The translations under genes and the position numbers were made by a program. Below, in pieces: positions 33,906 through 42,509 of a DNA stretch of 64,000 nucleotides; position 1 is the first letter of the stretch, and the number at the start of each line of letters is the position of its first letter. This DNA is from Stutzerimonas degradans. Its GTDB lineage: Bacteria; Pseudomonadota; Gammaproteobacteria; Pseudomonadales; Pseudomonadaceae. The notes beneath the pieces are model-generated. The model ran no database searches, was not told where the DNA came from, and saw nothing but the letters and a program-made list of their open reading frames with translations. The DNA lies in assembly GCF_024448505.1 (NCBI RefSeq), contig NZ_JAMOHV010000002.1:62001-126000 (forward strand). The letters run 5' to 3'.

Positions 33906-34832
33906 ATGTTGGAAATTCGCCACCTGAAGACCCTTCATGCGCTGCGGGAAACCGACAGCCTGGTCGAAGCAGCCGAGCGGCTGCACCTGACCCAGTCGGC
34001 GCTCTCCCACCAGTTCAAGGAGCTTGAGGAGCGCCTCGGCGTACAGCTGTTCGTACGCAAGACGCGTCCGGTGCGCTTCACCAGCGCCGGGCTGCGGCTA
34101 CTGCAACTGGCCGATAGCCTGTTGCCGCAACTGCGCAGCGCCGAGCGCGATCTGGCGCGGCTGGCCGGCGGCACGGCGGGCCGGCTGCACATGGCGATCG
34201 AATGCCACAGCTGCTTTCAGTGGCTGATGCCGACCATCGACCAGTTCCGCGACGCCTGGCCGGAGGTCGAACTGGACCTGGCCTCGGGCTTCTCCTTCGC
34301 GCCGCTGCCGGCCCTGGCGCGCGGCGATCTGGATCTGGTCGTCACCTCCGACCCGATCGACCTGCCGGGCATCACCTACGTACCGCTGTTCACCTACGAG
34401 GCGCTGCTCGCCGTGGCCAACCAGCACCCGCTGGCCGCCCGCCCCTATGTGCGCCCGGAGGATCTGGCCAGCGAAACGCTGATCACCTACCCGGTGGAGC
34501 GCGACCGCCTGGACATCTTCACGCGCTTCCTCGAACCGGCCGACGTCGAGCCGGCGCAGGTGCGCACCTCGGAACTGACGGTGATGATGATGCAGCTGGT
34601 GGCCTCCGGCCGTGGCGTGTGCTGCGTGCCGAACTGGGCGCTGCATGAATACAGCGCGCGCGGCTATGTCACCGCCAAGCGGCTGGGCGAAAAGGGGCTG
34701 TTCGCCACGCTGTTCGCCGGCATTCGCTCGGACATGCTCGACTCGCCGTTCATGCGCGACTTCCTGCTGACCGCCAAGGACACCTCATTCGCCACGCTGG
34801 AAGGCGTCAGCGCGGCGGCACGCGGCCGTTAA
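33906..34832 (+). CDS. metR: LysR-type regulator MetR
   Basis: 308 residues. The N-terminal winged helix (MLEIRHLKTLHALRETDSLVEAAERLHLTQSALSHQFKELE, in consecutive parts) and the homocysteine-binding LysR substrate domain (GRLHMAIECHSCFQWLMP) match MetR. It is expected to activate metE with homocysteine as co-inducer. AAGGA lies eight bases before ATG. It is divergent from metE, the classical arrangement. Confidence 0.95.
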   Translation: MLEIRHLKTLHALRETDSLVEAAERLHLTQSALSHQFKELEERLGVQLFVRKTRPVRFTSAGLRLLQLADSLLPQLRSAERDLARLAGGTAGRLHMAIECHSCFQWLMPTIDQFRDAWPEVELDLASGFSFAPLPALARGDLDLVVTSDPIDLPGITYVPLFTYEALLAVANQHPLAARPYVRPEDLASETLITYPVERDRLDIFTRFLEPADVEPAQVRTSELTVMMMQLVASGRGVCCVPNWALHEYSARGYVTAKRLGEKGLFATLFAGIRSDMLDSPFMRDFLLTAKDTSFATLEGVSAAARGR

Positions 34833-34845
34833 GCGAACGGGCCGC
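34822..34845. terminator. Hairpin at the convergent metR and aldo/keto reductase ends
   Basis: GCGGCCGTT and AACGGGCCGC pair with one bulged base around the loop AAGCG. The metR TAA (34830-34832) is inside it and the other gene's stop begins at its edge. Confidence 0.5.
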
Positions 34846-35672
34846 TAAACCATCTGCAGCGGCTGCGCGCGCCGCGGCGGCGCAAAGGCAGCGTCGATCA
34901 GCGCCAGGTCTTCGGCGGTCAGACGCAAATCGTGCGCCGCGGCATTGATGTGCACATGCGCCGGCTCGACGGCCTTCGGAATCACCAGCACACCGGGCTG
35001 ACGCAGCGCCCAGGCGAGCGCCACCTGGGCGGGCTGCACGCCATGCCGTCGCGCGACTTCGAGCAACGCCGAATGGCGCAGCAACGGGCCGCCCTGACCG
35101 AGCGGACAGTAGGCCATCAGCGGCATGGTGTGCGCCTGGCACCAGGGCAGCAGATCGAATTCGATGCCACGCGCCTGCGGGTTGTAGAGCACCTGATTAA
35201 CTGCGCAGGCCGCGCCGTCCGGCAACTCCTGCAGGTCGGCCACGTCGAGATTGGACACGCCCCAGGCGCGAATCCGCCCGGCGGCCTTCAACTGCTCGAA
35301 GGCCTCGACGGTCTCGGCCAGCGGATATTCGCCGCGCCAGTGCAGCAGGTAGAGGTCCAGATAATCGCACCTCAGACGCCGCAGACTGCGTTCGCAGGCC
35401 AGCGGGATGCCACGCCGGCTGGCGTTGTGCGGATAGACCTTGCTGACCAGGAAAACCTGCTCGCGCCGGTTGGCGATGGCCTCGCCGACCACCTCCTCGG
35501 CCCCGCCCTCGCCGTACATCTCAGCGGTATCGATGAGCGTCATGCCCAGCTCGATGCCCAGGCGCAGCGCCGCCACTTCGCGCGCTCGCTCGGCAGGGCG
35601 CTCGCCCATGTGCCAGGTGCCCTGGCCGATCACCGGCACCGTGCGGCCATCGTGCAGACGCAGCGTGCGCAT
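34845..35672 (-). CDS. Aldo/keto reductase
   Basis: 275 residues from MRTLRLHDGRTVPVIGQGTWHMGE. It is an NADPH-dependent TIM-barrel oxidoreductase. The catalytic tetrad is visible: Asp and Tyr in LIDTAEMYGEG, Lys in VFLVSKVYPHN and His in YLLHWRG. AKR signature VIPKAVEPAHV is near the C-terminus. The substrate is unknown. Its ATG overlaps the stop of the upstream VOC gene as TGATG, so the two are co-translated and may act on related aldehydes or ketones. Confidence 0.9.
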   Translation of the reverse strand: MRTLRLHDGRTVPVIGQGTWHMGERPAERAREVAALRLGIELGMTLIDTAEMYGEGGAEEVVGEAIANRREQVFLVSKVYPHNASRRGIPLACERSLRRLRCDYLDLYLLHWRGEYPLAETVEAFEQLKAAGRIRAWGVSNLDVADLQELPDGAACAVNQVLYNPQARGIEFDLLPWCQAHTMPLMAYCPLGQGGPLLRHSALLEVARRHGVQPAQVALAWALRQPGVLVIPKAVEPAHVHINAAAHDLRLTAEDLALIDAAFAPPRRAQPLQMV

Positions 35673-36136
35673 CAGCTGTCCTCCGCGTTCGCCAGCTCGG
35701 CAGCAGCCGGATCGGCCCAGGGGTCGTAGGTGCCGAAGCTCCACAGATGGCCCTCCGGATCACGGCAGGTGAAGCCGCGGCCGCCGTAGTCCTCGTCCTT
35801 CAGCTCGATGACGATCTGCGCGCCCGCCGCCTTGGCCTGGGTGTAGAGCGCGTCGGCGCTGTTGACCACGACATAGATGCCCTGGGTGGAGACGCCACCG
35901 AGCTGGTCGGGCTGGCGCAGCTGCTGACCGTAGGGCGAATCGACCACTGGCCCGAGCATCAGCATGCCGTTGCCGAAGCTCAGCTGCGCATGGATGACGC
36001 CAGCCAGCGGGTCCTCGACGACCCGCTGGCGCTCGAAGTCGAACGCCTGGCACAGCCAGTCGAGCGCGCGCGGTACATCGCGATAGCGCAGGCAGGGGAT
36101 CAGCGTGGCCGTGGTGTTCTTGCTCAGGCGTGACAT
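35672..36136 (-). CDS. VOC family (glyoxalase-like) protein
   Basis: 154 residues, one vicinal-oxygen-chelate domain: LIPCLRYRDVPRALDWLCQAFDFE at the start (beta-alpha unit), HAQLSFGNGMLMLG, and DPEGHLWSFGTYDPW at the end (metal-ligand region with Glu/His). Similar proteins include bleomycin-resistance-like and PhnB-like members; the ligand is unknown. It is followed by the coupled aldo/keto reductase gene. Confidence 0.87.
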   Translation of the reverse strand: MSRLSKNTTATLIPCLRYRDVPRALDWLCQAFDFERQRVVEDPLAGVIHAQLSFGNGMLMLGPVVDSPYGQQLRQPDQLGGVSTQGIYVVVNSADALYTQAKAAGAQIVIELKDEDYGGRGFTCRDPEGHLWSFGTYDPWADPAAAELANAEDS

Positions 36137-36205
36137 TCGCGTACCTCCGACGGCGGCAACAGGGATAAGTCTCTGACCCGCAGCGGCCGCGGATGATTCC
36201 TGCCG

Positions 36206-36832
36206 CTAAAGCCGCTCGCTGAGCCCGAGGCGTACACCCAGGCCGACCAGCAGCGAACCCATCACGCGATCGAGCCAGCGGCCGACGGCCTGATGGCTGC
36301 GCAGCGCCTGACTCGCGCGCGTCGCCAGCAATACCAGCGTGCATTCGACGATGATCGCCACCAGCACCACCAGCACGCCGAGGATGAACAGCTGCAGCGC
36401 CACCGCACCGTGGTCGGGGCGGACGAACTGCGGCAGGAAGGCCATGAAGAAGATCGCCGCCTTGGGGTTGAGCACATCCACCAGCACGCCCTGGCGGAAG
36501 GCGCGCCAGGCCGATACCGGCGCACGCGCCTCGATCCGCACGCCGCCGGTCGAGCGCAGCGCCTGGAACCCGATGTAGATCAGATAGGCCGCGCCGACAT
36601 ACTTGACCACCGCGAATGCCGCCGCTGAGGTGGCCAGGATCGCCGACAGTCCCAGCGCTGCCGCAGCCACATGCACCAGCGCGCCGGTGCAGACGCCGAG
36701 GGTCGAGACCAGGCCCAGCCGGCGACCGCCGGACAGGGTGCGCGACAGCACGTAGAGCAAATCCGGCCCCGGCGACAGGTTGAGCGCCAGCGCGGCGGAA
36801 AAGAACAACAGCCAGAACGACAGATCTACCAT
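36206..36832 (-). CDS. LysE family exporter (RhtB-like)
   Basis: 208 residues from MVDLSFWLLFFSAALALNLSPGPDLLYVLSRTLSGGRR, read in parts. The NLSPGPDLLYVLSRTLSGG segment and GAAYLIYIGFQALR are hallmarks of the LysE/RhtB amino-acid exporter family; about six membrane helices are present. The exported substrate is unknown. A longer upstream start (to 36,922) lacks membrane-family similarity. The gene is divergent from csgD with 316 bases between. Confidence 0.88.
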   Translation of the reverse strand: MVDLSFWLLFFSAALALNLSPGPDLLYVLSRTLSGGRRLGLVSTLGVCTGALVHVAAAALGLSAILATSAAAFAVVKYVGAAYLIYIGFQALRSTGGVRIEARAPVSAWRAFRQGVLVDVLNPKAAIFFMAFLPQFVRPDHGAVALQLFILGVLVVLVAIIVECTLVLLATRASQALRSHQAVGRWLDRVMGSLLVGLGVRLGLSERL

Positions 36833-37148
36833 CGGCAACCTCGGCGACGCTTGGGCAGGAAACGGGGCGGGATCAAGAGCATCCGGTACGCCGCGAGTCA
36901 TGGCAAGACGCAACCGGGCCATCCGGCGGCCCTTCTGTAATCCGCGTCAGCGAGGCGCAGACGCCTTTCAGATCTCCTTGCATCCGGGCGCAAATGCATT
37001 TCGTCGGAAATCTGTCGATCTAGCATGCGAGCGACTTTTTATTGTCGCAACTCTGAACTAACCTGCCTTCCGTACTGTCACTACGCCACCCCGCGAATGT
37101 GCAGGGACATCGGAGACCATTCGGTCACATTCAGCAAAGGATCTGCGA
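36833..37148. other. Divergent lysE-csgD intergenic region
   Basis: 316 bases without a gene. The csgD-proximal half is less GC-rich and likely contains the csgD promoter: an AT-rich TTTTTATTGTCGCAA stretch (37,036-37,050) and a small inverted TGCAT/ATGCA pair near 36,977-36,998. AAAGGAT precedes csgD by seven bases. I cannot name a specific regulator site. Confidence 0.45.
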
Positions 37149-37799
37149 ATGAATGACAACGCCTCATCGGCCATCGCGCCGTTATCGCCACGTCTGATAC
37201 TGCTCTCCCACAGCGAACTGCTCGACGGTGCGCTCCGCCAGCATCTGCTCGAACATCCACGCTGCAGCCTGCAGCGCACCTCGACGTTGCGTGCCGAGCA
37301 CACCCAGTGCGAGCTGCTGCTGCTCGATCTCGGCAGCTTGAGCCACGAAGACAGCCTGCAACTGCTGCGCAAGGCCGGCGACACGCCCATCGCCCTGATC
37401 AACGCCCTGCCCGAACAGGCGCATCGACTGGTCGAACTGCACCCCTGGATTCGCGGCGTGTTCTACCGCTCGACCCTGCGCAGCAACTTCATCAGTGGCA
37501 TTAGCACCTTGCTCGCCGGCGGCGACTGGCTGCCACGCGCACTGATGGAAAAACTGCTGCTGCGCTACCGCCAGCTGACTCATGCCGACCACTGCATCGA
37601 TGCGCTGACGCTGCGGGAAAAACAGATTCTCGCGCTTGCCGGCAAAGGCCTGTCGAACGCCGCGATCGGCGAGAAGCTGTACCTGAGCACCCACACCATC
37701 AAGAGCCACATCCATAACGCACTGCGCAAACTCGGCGCGAACAACCGCGCGCAGGGCGCGTCGATCGTCCTGGCTCACGTCTGCGAGCCGGAGCTATGA
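37149..37799 (+). CDS. csgD: CsgD-like LuxR-family curli regulator
   Basis: 216 residues. The N-terminal receiver-like domain (LILLSHSELLDGALRQHLLE) lacks an evident phospho-acceptor Asp set, as in CsgD. The C-terminal LuxR/FixJ helix-turn-helix is LTLREKQILALAGKGLSNAAIGEKLYLSTHTIKSHIHNALRKL (about residues 152-194, seen in parts). It is expected to activate the curli genes. It is the first gene of the set and overlaps csgE by four bases (ATGA), so regulator and secretion genes are transcribed together. Confidence 0.88.
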   Translation: MNDNASSAIAPLSPRLILLSHSELLDGALRQHLLEHPRCSLQRTSTLRAEHTQCELLLLDLGSLSHEDSLQLLRKAGDTPIALINALPEQAHRLVELHPWIRGVFYRSTLRSNFISGISTLLAGGDWLPRALMEKLLLRYRQLTHADHCIDALTLREKQILALAGKGLSNAAIGEKLYLSTHTIKSHIHNALRKLGANNRAQGASIVLAHVCEPEL

Positions 37800-38182
37800 G
37801 ACGCCTGGCCCTGCTCTGCCTGCTGGCGCTGGGGATCTGCGGCGCCGCAGCCGATGAAGCCGAACTCATGGGCTTCATCACCAACGGCACCATCTCGCGC
37901 TCCGGGCAGGAGTTCTACCTCAAGTTCTGCGAACGCCTGAACGACACCAGCCGCCTCGATTTCAACCTGGCCGTCAAGGAACGCCCCTCGGCACGCTGGG
38001 GCATCCTCGTCTGGGTCGAATACGAGGACAAGACGCTCTACCGCCGCTTTCTTCAGCCCAACGTCGCGGATATGGAAGACACCGCCTACGAGGCTGCCGA
38101 TTTCGTACTGCAGGAAATCAACAGACGAAAGATCGAAGCGTTTTTCGAAGACCACACTGATCTAGCCAAGGACGAGTTATGA
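37796..38182 (+). CDS. csgE: Curli assembly protein CsgE
   Basis: 128 residues with a signal peptide (RRLALLCLLALGICGAAA). CsgE is the periplasmic cap of the CsgG secretion pore that directs subunits to export. The mature part contains GFITNGTISRSGQEFYLKFCERL and ARWGILVWVEYEDKTLYRRFLQP, characteristic of CsgE. Its start overlaps csgD, and its end overlaps csgF (ATGA). Confidence 0.93.
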   Translation: MRRLALLCLLALGICGAAADEAELMGFITNGTISRSGQEFYLKFCERLNDTSRLDFNLAVKERPSARWGILVWVEYEDKTLYRRFLQPNVADMEDTAYEAADFVLQEINRRKIEAFFEDHTDLAKDEL

Positions 38183-38589
38183 ACAGGCACATTCCCAAGA
38201 ACCTCGGCGCGCTGGCCGGCGCCCTGCTGCTCAGCGCTGGCGCCAGCGCCACCGAACTGGTGTACACCCCGATCAACCCCTCGTTCGGCGGCAGCCCGCT
38301 CAACGGCTCCTGGCTGCTGGGCAACGCCCAGGCGCAGAACGACCACAAGGATCCCGACGCACCGAGCCGTTCGGCGAGCAGCCTGTCGGCGCTGGATCGC
38401 TTCACCAGCCAGCTGGAGTCCCGGCTGTTGAGCGACCTGCTGGTGAACGTCGGCAACGGCGAGACGGGTTCGCTGACCACCGATGACTTCATCGTCGACG
38501 TTACCGAAAACGACTTGGGCGATCTGGTCATCGTCATCACCGATCGCGCCACTGGCGAAACGTCCGAAGTTGTCGTCGGACAAAACTGA
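38179..38589 (+). CDS. csgF: Curli assembly protein CsgF
   Basis: 136 residues. The signal peptide ends near SAGASA. The mature N-terminus TELVYTPINPSFGGSPLNGSWLL (in two parts) is the invariant CsgF segment that inserts in the CsgG channel; the C-terminal part includes ITDRATGETSEVVVG. It is surface-exposed and anchors the nucleator CsgB. AAGGA lies six bases upstream of the ATG. Confidence 0.95.
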   Translation: MNRHIPKNLGALAGALLLSAGASATELVYTPINPSFGGSPLNGSWLLGNAQAQNDHKDPDAPSRSASSLSALDRFTSQLESRLLSDLLVNVGNGETGSLTTDDFIVDVTENDLGDLVIVITDRATGETSEVVVGQN

Positions 38590-38610
38590 ACAGCAAGGAG
38601 AGCCAAGGCC

Positions 38611-39447
38611 ATGAGAAGCCTGTTCATCGCCATCGGGATGATGGCTGTACTGCAAGGTTGCGCGGTGCGTGACCCGATGCCCGCGGATCAGAAGGCACCG
38701 ACCCTGACCCCGCGCACCTCGACCTACCAGGACCTGCTGGCGCTGCCGCGGCCCAAGGGCCAGCTGGTCGCCGCGGTGTACGGTTTCCGCGACCAGACCG
38801 GGCAATACAAACCCACCCCCGCCAGCTCCTTCTCCACCGCAGTGACCCAGGGCGCAGCCAGCATGCTGGTGGACGCCATGCAGGCCAGCGGCTGGTTCGT
38901 CGTGCTCGAGCGCGAAGGTCTGCAGAACGTGCTGACCGAACGCAAGATCATCCGTGCCTCGCAGGGCAAGCCGGATGTGGCGCCGAACATCCAGTCCGAA
39001 CTGCCTTCGCTGCTGGCGGCCAACATCCTCATGGAGGGCGCCATCGTTGCCTACGAGACCAACGTGCGCAGCGGCGGCCTCGGCGCGCGCTACCTGGGCG
39101 TGGGACTGTCGCAGGAATACCGGGTAGATCAGGTCACGGTGAACCTCAGAGCCATCGACGTGCGCAGCGGCCGGGTACTGTCCAACGTGATGACCACCAA
39201 GACGATCTTCTCGATCGGACGCAGCGCCAACGTCTACAAGTTCATCGAGTTCAAGGAACTGCTGGAGGCCGAGGCCGGCTACACCACCAATGAACCAGCG
39301 CAACTGTGCGTGCTGTCGGCCATCGAAGCCGCCGTCGCCCATCTGGTCGCGCAGGGCGTGGATCGGCGCCTGTGGCAGACTGCCGAAGGCCATACCGGCG
39401 ACCATCCGGCGCTGGCGAAATACCTGGGCAAGCCCGAACCGATCTGA
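38611..39447 (+). CDS. csgG: Curli secretion channel lipoprotein CsgG
   Basis: 278 residues. The lipobox is AVLQGC with Cys17. Family segments: LVAAVYGFRDQTGQYKPTP, the GWFVVLEREGLQNVLTERKIIRA region, and ILMEGAIVAYETNVRSGGLGARYLG. Nine copies form the outer-membrane pore through which CsgA and CsgB leave. AAGGAGAG precedes the ATG. A good terminator follows, so csgDEFG probably forms one unit. Confidence 0.97.
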   Translation: MRSLFIAIGMMAVLQGCAVRDPMPADQKAPTLTPRTSTYQDLLALPRPKGQLVAAVYGFRDQTGQYKPTPASSFSTAVTQGAASMLVDAMQASGWFVVLEREGLQNVLTERKIIRASQGKPDVAPNIQSELPSLLAANILMEGAIVAYETNVRSGGLGARYLGVGLSQEYRVDQVTVNLRAIDVRSGRVLSNVMTTKTIFSIGRSANVYKFIEFKELLEAEAGYTTNEPAQLCVLSAIEAAVAHLVAQGVDRRLWQTAEGHTGDHPALAKYLGKPEPI

Positions 39448-39461
39448 GCCTCGCCCGCCCC

Positions 39462-39487
39462 AAAAAGCCCTCTTCGGAGGGCTTTTT
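39462..39487 (+). terminator. Rho-independent terminator after csgG
   Basis: A run, GCCCTC, loop TTCG, GAGGGC, T run: a classical intrinsic terminator starting 14 bases after the csgG stop. Confidence 0.93.
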
Positions 39488-39662
39488 CTTGGATCGGTCG
39501 CAGCTCTTGCCGCCAGACCGCACCCATTCGCCGCCACACGGCCTCGGCACAGCCGCAACACCGCATGCACCGGAACGATGCATTTTCAATCATTGGATGG
39601 ATTTCGCCTGCGCCGATCCGCAACCAAGATGATTCCAGTGCCAATTGACCAGGGACGAAGCG

Positions 39663-40142
39663 ATGCAAACCACGCAAAGGATTGCCCAACAGCTCCTGCT
39701 GTCCGTACTGCTGACACTGGCCGCCGCTGCCAGCCATGCCGATCAAGACCTGGCTCCAAACGAACTGGCCTGGCAATCGGACAGCCTCACCTCGACCGCC
39801 GCCGCCAACCAGGCCGCGCTGGCTTCAATCCAGCAATCAGGCTCGGCACTGGTCGGCAACATCGCCCAGAGCGGCTCGGAGCTGGAGGCCTACATCCTCC
39901 AGGCCGGCTACGCCAATACCGCCGACATCAACCAGATCGGAACCGACAACGCAGCGTTGATCATGCAGTCGGGCGACTTCAACCAGGCCCGTATCGATCA
40001 GGACGGTTCCGGCAACGTCGCCGCCATCGCACAGCAGGGCGCCAGCAACAGCGCGCTCATCGAACAGACTGGCTCAGGGTTGAGCAGCAGCGTCAACCAG
40101 ATGGGTCAGGGTCTGACGGTAGTGGTTCGCCAGTACCGGTGA
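39663..40142 (+). CDS. csgB: Curli nucleator CsgB
   Basis: 159 residues from MQTTQRIAQQLL; AGGGA lies seven bases before the ATG. The signal peptide ends at SHA. About five imperfect curlin repeats follow the Q-x-G pattern (IAQSGSELEAYILQAGYANTADINQIG and similar, here shown in shortened form) and the last repeat is basic at its end (VVVRQYR), as in CsgB, which attaches to CsgF and nucleates CsgA. It sits 42 bases before csgA, after the csgG terminator. Confidence 0.87.
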   Translation: MQTTQRIAQQLLLSVLLTLAAAASHADQDLAPNELAWQSDSLTSTAAANQAALASIQQSGSALVGNIAQSGSELEAYILQAGYANTADINQIGTDNAALIMQSGDFNQARIDQDGSGNVAAIAQQGASNSALIEQTGSGLSSSVNQMGQGLTVVVRQYR

Positions 40143-40184
40143 AGGAAGTACCGCAGTACTTAAAACATCCATGGAGAGACAAAT

Positions 40185-41399
40185 ATGTTTAAGTTCACCC
40201 CCCTCGTAGCCGCCATGCTGGTTGCCTCTGCCCCGGTCCTGGCCGCCAACAACACCTCCGAGCAGAACCAGATCGGCATCGACAACGTCGCTGAAGTCCT
40301 GCAGAGCGGCGGTTCCGGTAACTTCGCCGAGCAGAATCAGGGCGGCTTCGCCAACGACGCGGCAATCGAACAGCTCAGCTCGTTCGGCAGCACCGCCGAG
40401 CAGAACCAGTTCGGCAACTTCAACGATGCCGACGCCCAGCAGAGCTTCGCCGTCGACAGCACTTCCACGCAGAATCAGCGTGGCTGGGACAATACCGCCA
40501 CCGTCACGCAGAACGGCACGCTGCATACCACCATCACGCAGACTCAGAACGGCTCCTACAACAGCGCGGACACCAGCCAGTCCGCAGCCTTTCACAGCGA
40601 CGCGAGCACCAACCAGCTCGGCGATCTGAACGAAGCCAGCATCACCCAGGTGGCCAGCTCCTTCGACAAGGCAACCATCGACCAGGACGGCGACAACAAC
40701 GACGCACGCATTACCCAGCTGGTCAGCTCCGGGTCGATCGCGGAAGTCGAACAGGTCGGCGTCGGCAATGACGCGCAGGTCGCCCAGACCGGTCTCAACC
40801 AAGAGGCGTACGTCTACTCCAACGGGATCGGCAACAACGTCGACGTGGATCAGGACGGCAACGCGCAGAACGCCTTCGTCCTGCAGTACGGCGTGGCCAA
40901 CGACTCGCGCATCGAGCAGACCAACGGCTGGATGGGCGGCAACAACACCGCAACCACCGAGCAGTTCGGCACCGGCAACAGCGCCGACGTGTTCCAGGAC
41001 GGCCGCAACCAGACCGCCAAGACCACCCAGGTCGGCGCGTTCAACAGTGCCGATGTCGATCAGCAGGGCCGCGGCAACGAGCTGTACTTCGGCCAGAACG
41101 GCACGGGCAACGAGCTGACCGCGGTTCAGGACGGCACCGACAACCAGATCGTCGGCCTGAGCGTTGGCATCGGCAACAGCGTCGACGTTGCGCAGGATGG
41201 TCGTGACAACCTCGCCGGCATCCAGCAGAACGGCGTCGCCAACGAAGCCAGCCTGACCCAGACCGGTGCGGCGCACCTGGCCAGCGTCAACCAGACCGGC
41301 TGGGACAACAGCGCGGTGGCCACGCAGAGCGGCTACGGCAACGCGGCCTACATCAATCAGAACGGCTGGAACAACAGCGCCACGGTCACCCAGAACTGA
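40185..41399 (+). CDS. csgA: Major curlin CsgA, long form
   Basis: 404 residues, against about 151 in E. coli CsgA. A Sec signal (MFKFTPLVAAMLVASAPVLAA) is followed by about 17 tandem curlin repeats. The repeats carry the amyloid core pattern Q-x-G-x-x-N-x-A-x-x-x-Q, with frequent GN/D turns. It would be secreted unfolded via CsgG and polymerise on CsgB. GGAGA lies six bases before the ATG. It is the last gene of the set, ended by a strong hairpin. No csgC follows. Confidence 0.92.
   Translation: MFKFTPLVAAMLVASAPVLAANNTSEQNQIGIDNVAEVLQSGGSGNFAEQNQGGFANDAAIEQLSSFGSTAEQNQFGNFNDADAQQSFAVDSTSTQNQRGWDNTATVTQNGTLHTTITQTQNGSYNSADTSQSAAFHSDASTNQLGDLNEASITQVASSFDKATIDQDGDNNDARITQLVSSGSIAEVEQVGVGNDAQVAQTGLNQEAYVYSNGIGNNVDVDQDGNAQNAFVLQYGVANDSRIEQTNGWMGGNNTATTEQFGTGNSADVFQDGRNQTAKTTQVGAFNSADVDQQGRGNELYFGQNGTGNELTAVQDGTDNQIVGLSVGIGNSVDVAQDGRDNLAGIQQNGVANEASLTQTGAAHLASVNQTGWDNSAVATQSGYGNAAYINQNGWNNSATVTQN
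40248..41396 (+). repeat. Seventeen tandem curlin repeats within csgA
   Basis: Aligned by eye, the mature protein divides into about 17 units. Roughly the first seven are 23-24 residues, later ones mostly 22, with one longer (GWMGG insertion). DNA identity between units is low, so expansion is old or under selection at protein level. Confidence 0.8.
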
Positions 41400-41415
41400 G
41401 TGCACCGGCGTTATC

Positions 41416-41443
41416 CAACTGCCGGCCTTCGGGCCGGCAGTTG
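41416..41443 (+). terminator. Terminator after csgA
   Basis: CAACTGCCGGCC and GGCCGGCAGTTG form a perfect 12-base stem with loop TTCG; a short T-rich tail (CGTTTGT) follows. Confidence 0.85.
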
Positions 41444-41791
41444 CGTTTGTACGGGCCGCCGGCGTGCCCGGCACCACGCGCGCCGATGTTCGCGTCGTCC
41501 CACGTTGCACGGCCGGATCGCCCCGCCATCGAGCCAGATGGTCGCGGCCGATTCGCTTCGGCTCCTCGACTCCGGCCCTCAGGTAGAGCCGGTAGGGCCA
41601 CCCGACCCGCCTCCACTGTCTTCGCGCTGACTCGTCACGGCTCGTCGTTGCAGGCTTGCGCATGGCGCCACAGGAATGGCCGCGGCTCGCAACAAGCGCA
41701 ACGGCTGCGCCGAACGGCCAACTCGGGCAGAATCCATGCCGTCGGCGTCAAGCCAAGTCCGCCGGATGCGCCACCTACGCGAGCCAGAACC
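41444..41791. other. Non-coding stretch before the TetR gene
   Basis: 348 bases of GC-rich sequence. I see no gene, repeat or clear promoter in it. The regulator's start has only a weak ribosome site (GAGCC). Confidence 0.4.
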
Positions 41792-42451
41792 ATGAACGAG
41801 CAAGACACCCCCGTACCCGGCAAACCCGCCGGTCGCATCCGCCAGAAGAACGAGGAAACCATCCTCGCCGCCGCCGCGGCCGAGTTCGCCCGCTACGGCT
41901 TCAAGGGCACCAGCATGAACGCCATCGCCACCCGCGCCGGGCTGCCCAAGGCCAATCTGCACTATTACTTCAGCAGCAAGCTCGGGCTGTACGTCGAGGT
42001 GATGCGCCACATTCTCGAACTGTGGGACACCGCGTTCGACGACATGCGCGCCGAGGATGATCCGGCGACCGCCCTGGCCAACTACATCCGCATGAAGATG
42101 GAATTCTCCCGGCGCCATCCGCAGGCCTCGAAGATCTTCGCGATGGAGGTCATCAGCGGCTCGGAGTGTCTCGCCGAGCATTTCGGCCAGGACTATCGCG
42201 ACTGGTTCCGCGGTCGCACGGCCGTGTTCGAGGCGTGGATCGCCGCCGGCAAGATGGACCCGGTGGACCCCATGCACCTGATCTTCCTGATCTGGAGCAG
42301 CACGCAACACTACGCCGATTTCTCCGACCAGATTCGCCGCATCGGCGGCAAGCGCATGACGCGCCAGGACTTCGCCGTGGCTACCGACAACCTCATCCGG
42401 ATCATTCTCAAGGGCTGCGGCCTCACCCCGCCGGCTGCGACGACCGACTGA
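41792..42451 (+). CDS. TetR-family transcriptional regulator (RutR-like)
   Basis: 219 residues from MNEQDTPVPG. The N-terminal helix-turn-helix (ETILAAAAAEFARYGFKGTSMNAIATRAGLPKANLHYYFSSK, in parts) and a C-terminal ligand domain with YIRMKMEFSRRHPQASKIFAMEVISG match the RutR/YcdC group, whose best-known members sense pyrimidines. No pyrimidine-degradation gene is next to it, so the ligand here is open. An upstream in-frame extension to 41,441 is not family-like. Confidence 0.88.
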   Translation: MNEQDTPVPGKPAGRIRQKNEETILAAAAAEFARYGFKGTSMNAIATRAGLPKANLHYYFSSKLGLYVEVMRHILELWDTAFDDMRAEDDPATALANYIRMKMEFSRRHPQASKIFAMEVISGSECLAEHFGQDYRDWFRGRTAVFEAWIAAGKMDPVDPMHLIFLIWSSTQHYADFSDQIRRIGGKRMTRQDFAVATDNLIRIILKGCGLTPPAATTD

Positions 42452-42509
42452 ACAATCACGACCTCGACGACTCTACTTTTCCACGTCCGTCGTTCGTCGA
42501 GGAAACCGT

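Noticed and set aside
40248-41396. Regular 66-72-base periodicity as a possible CRISPR array
   Set aside because: The period reflects curlin protein repeats in an open frame; the DNA units are not identical and there are no spacers or cas genes.
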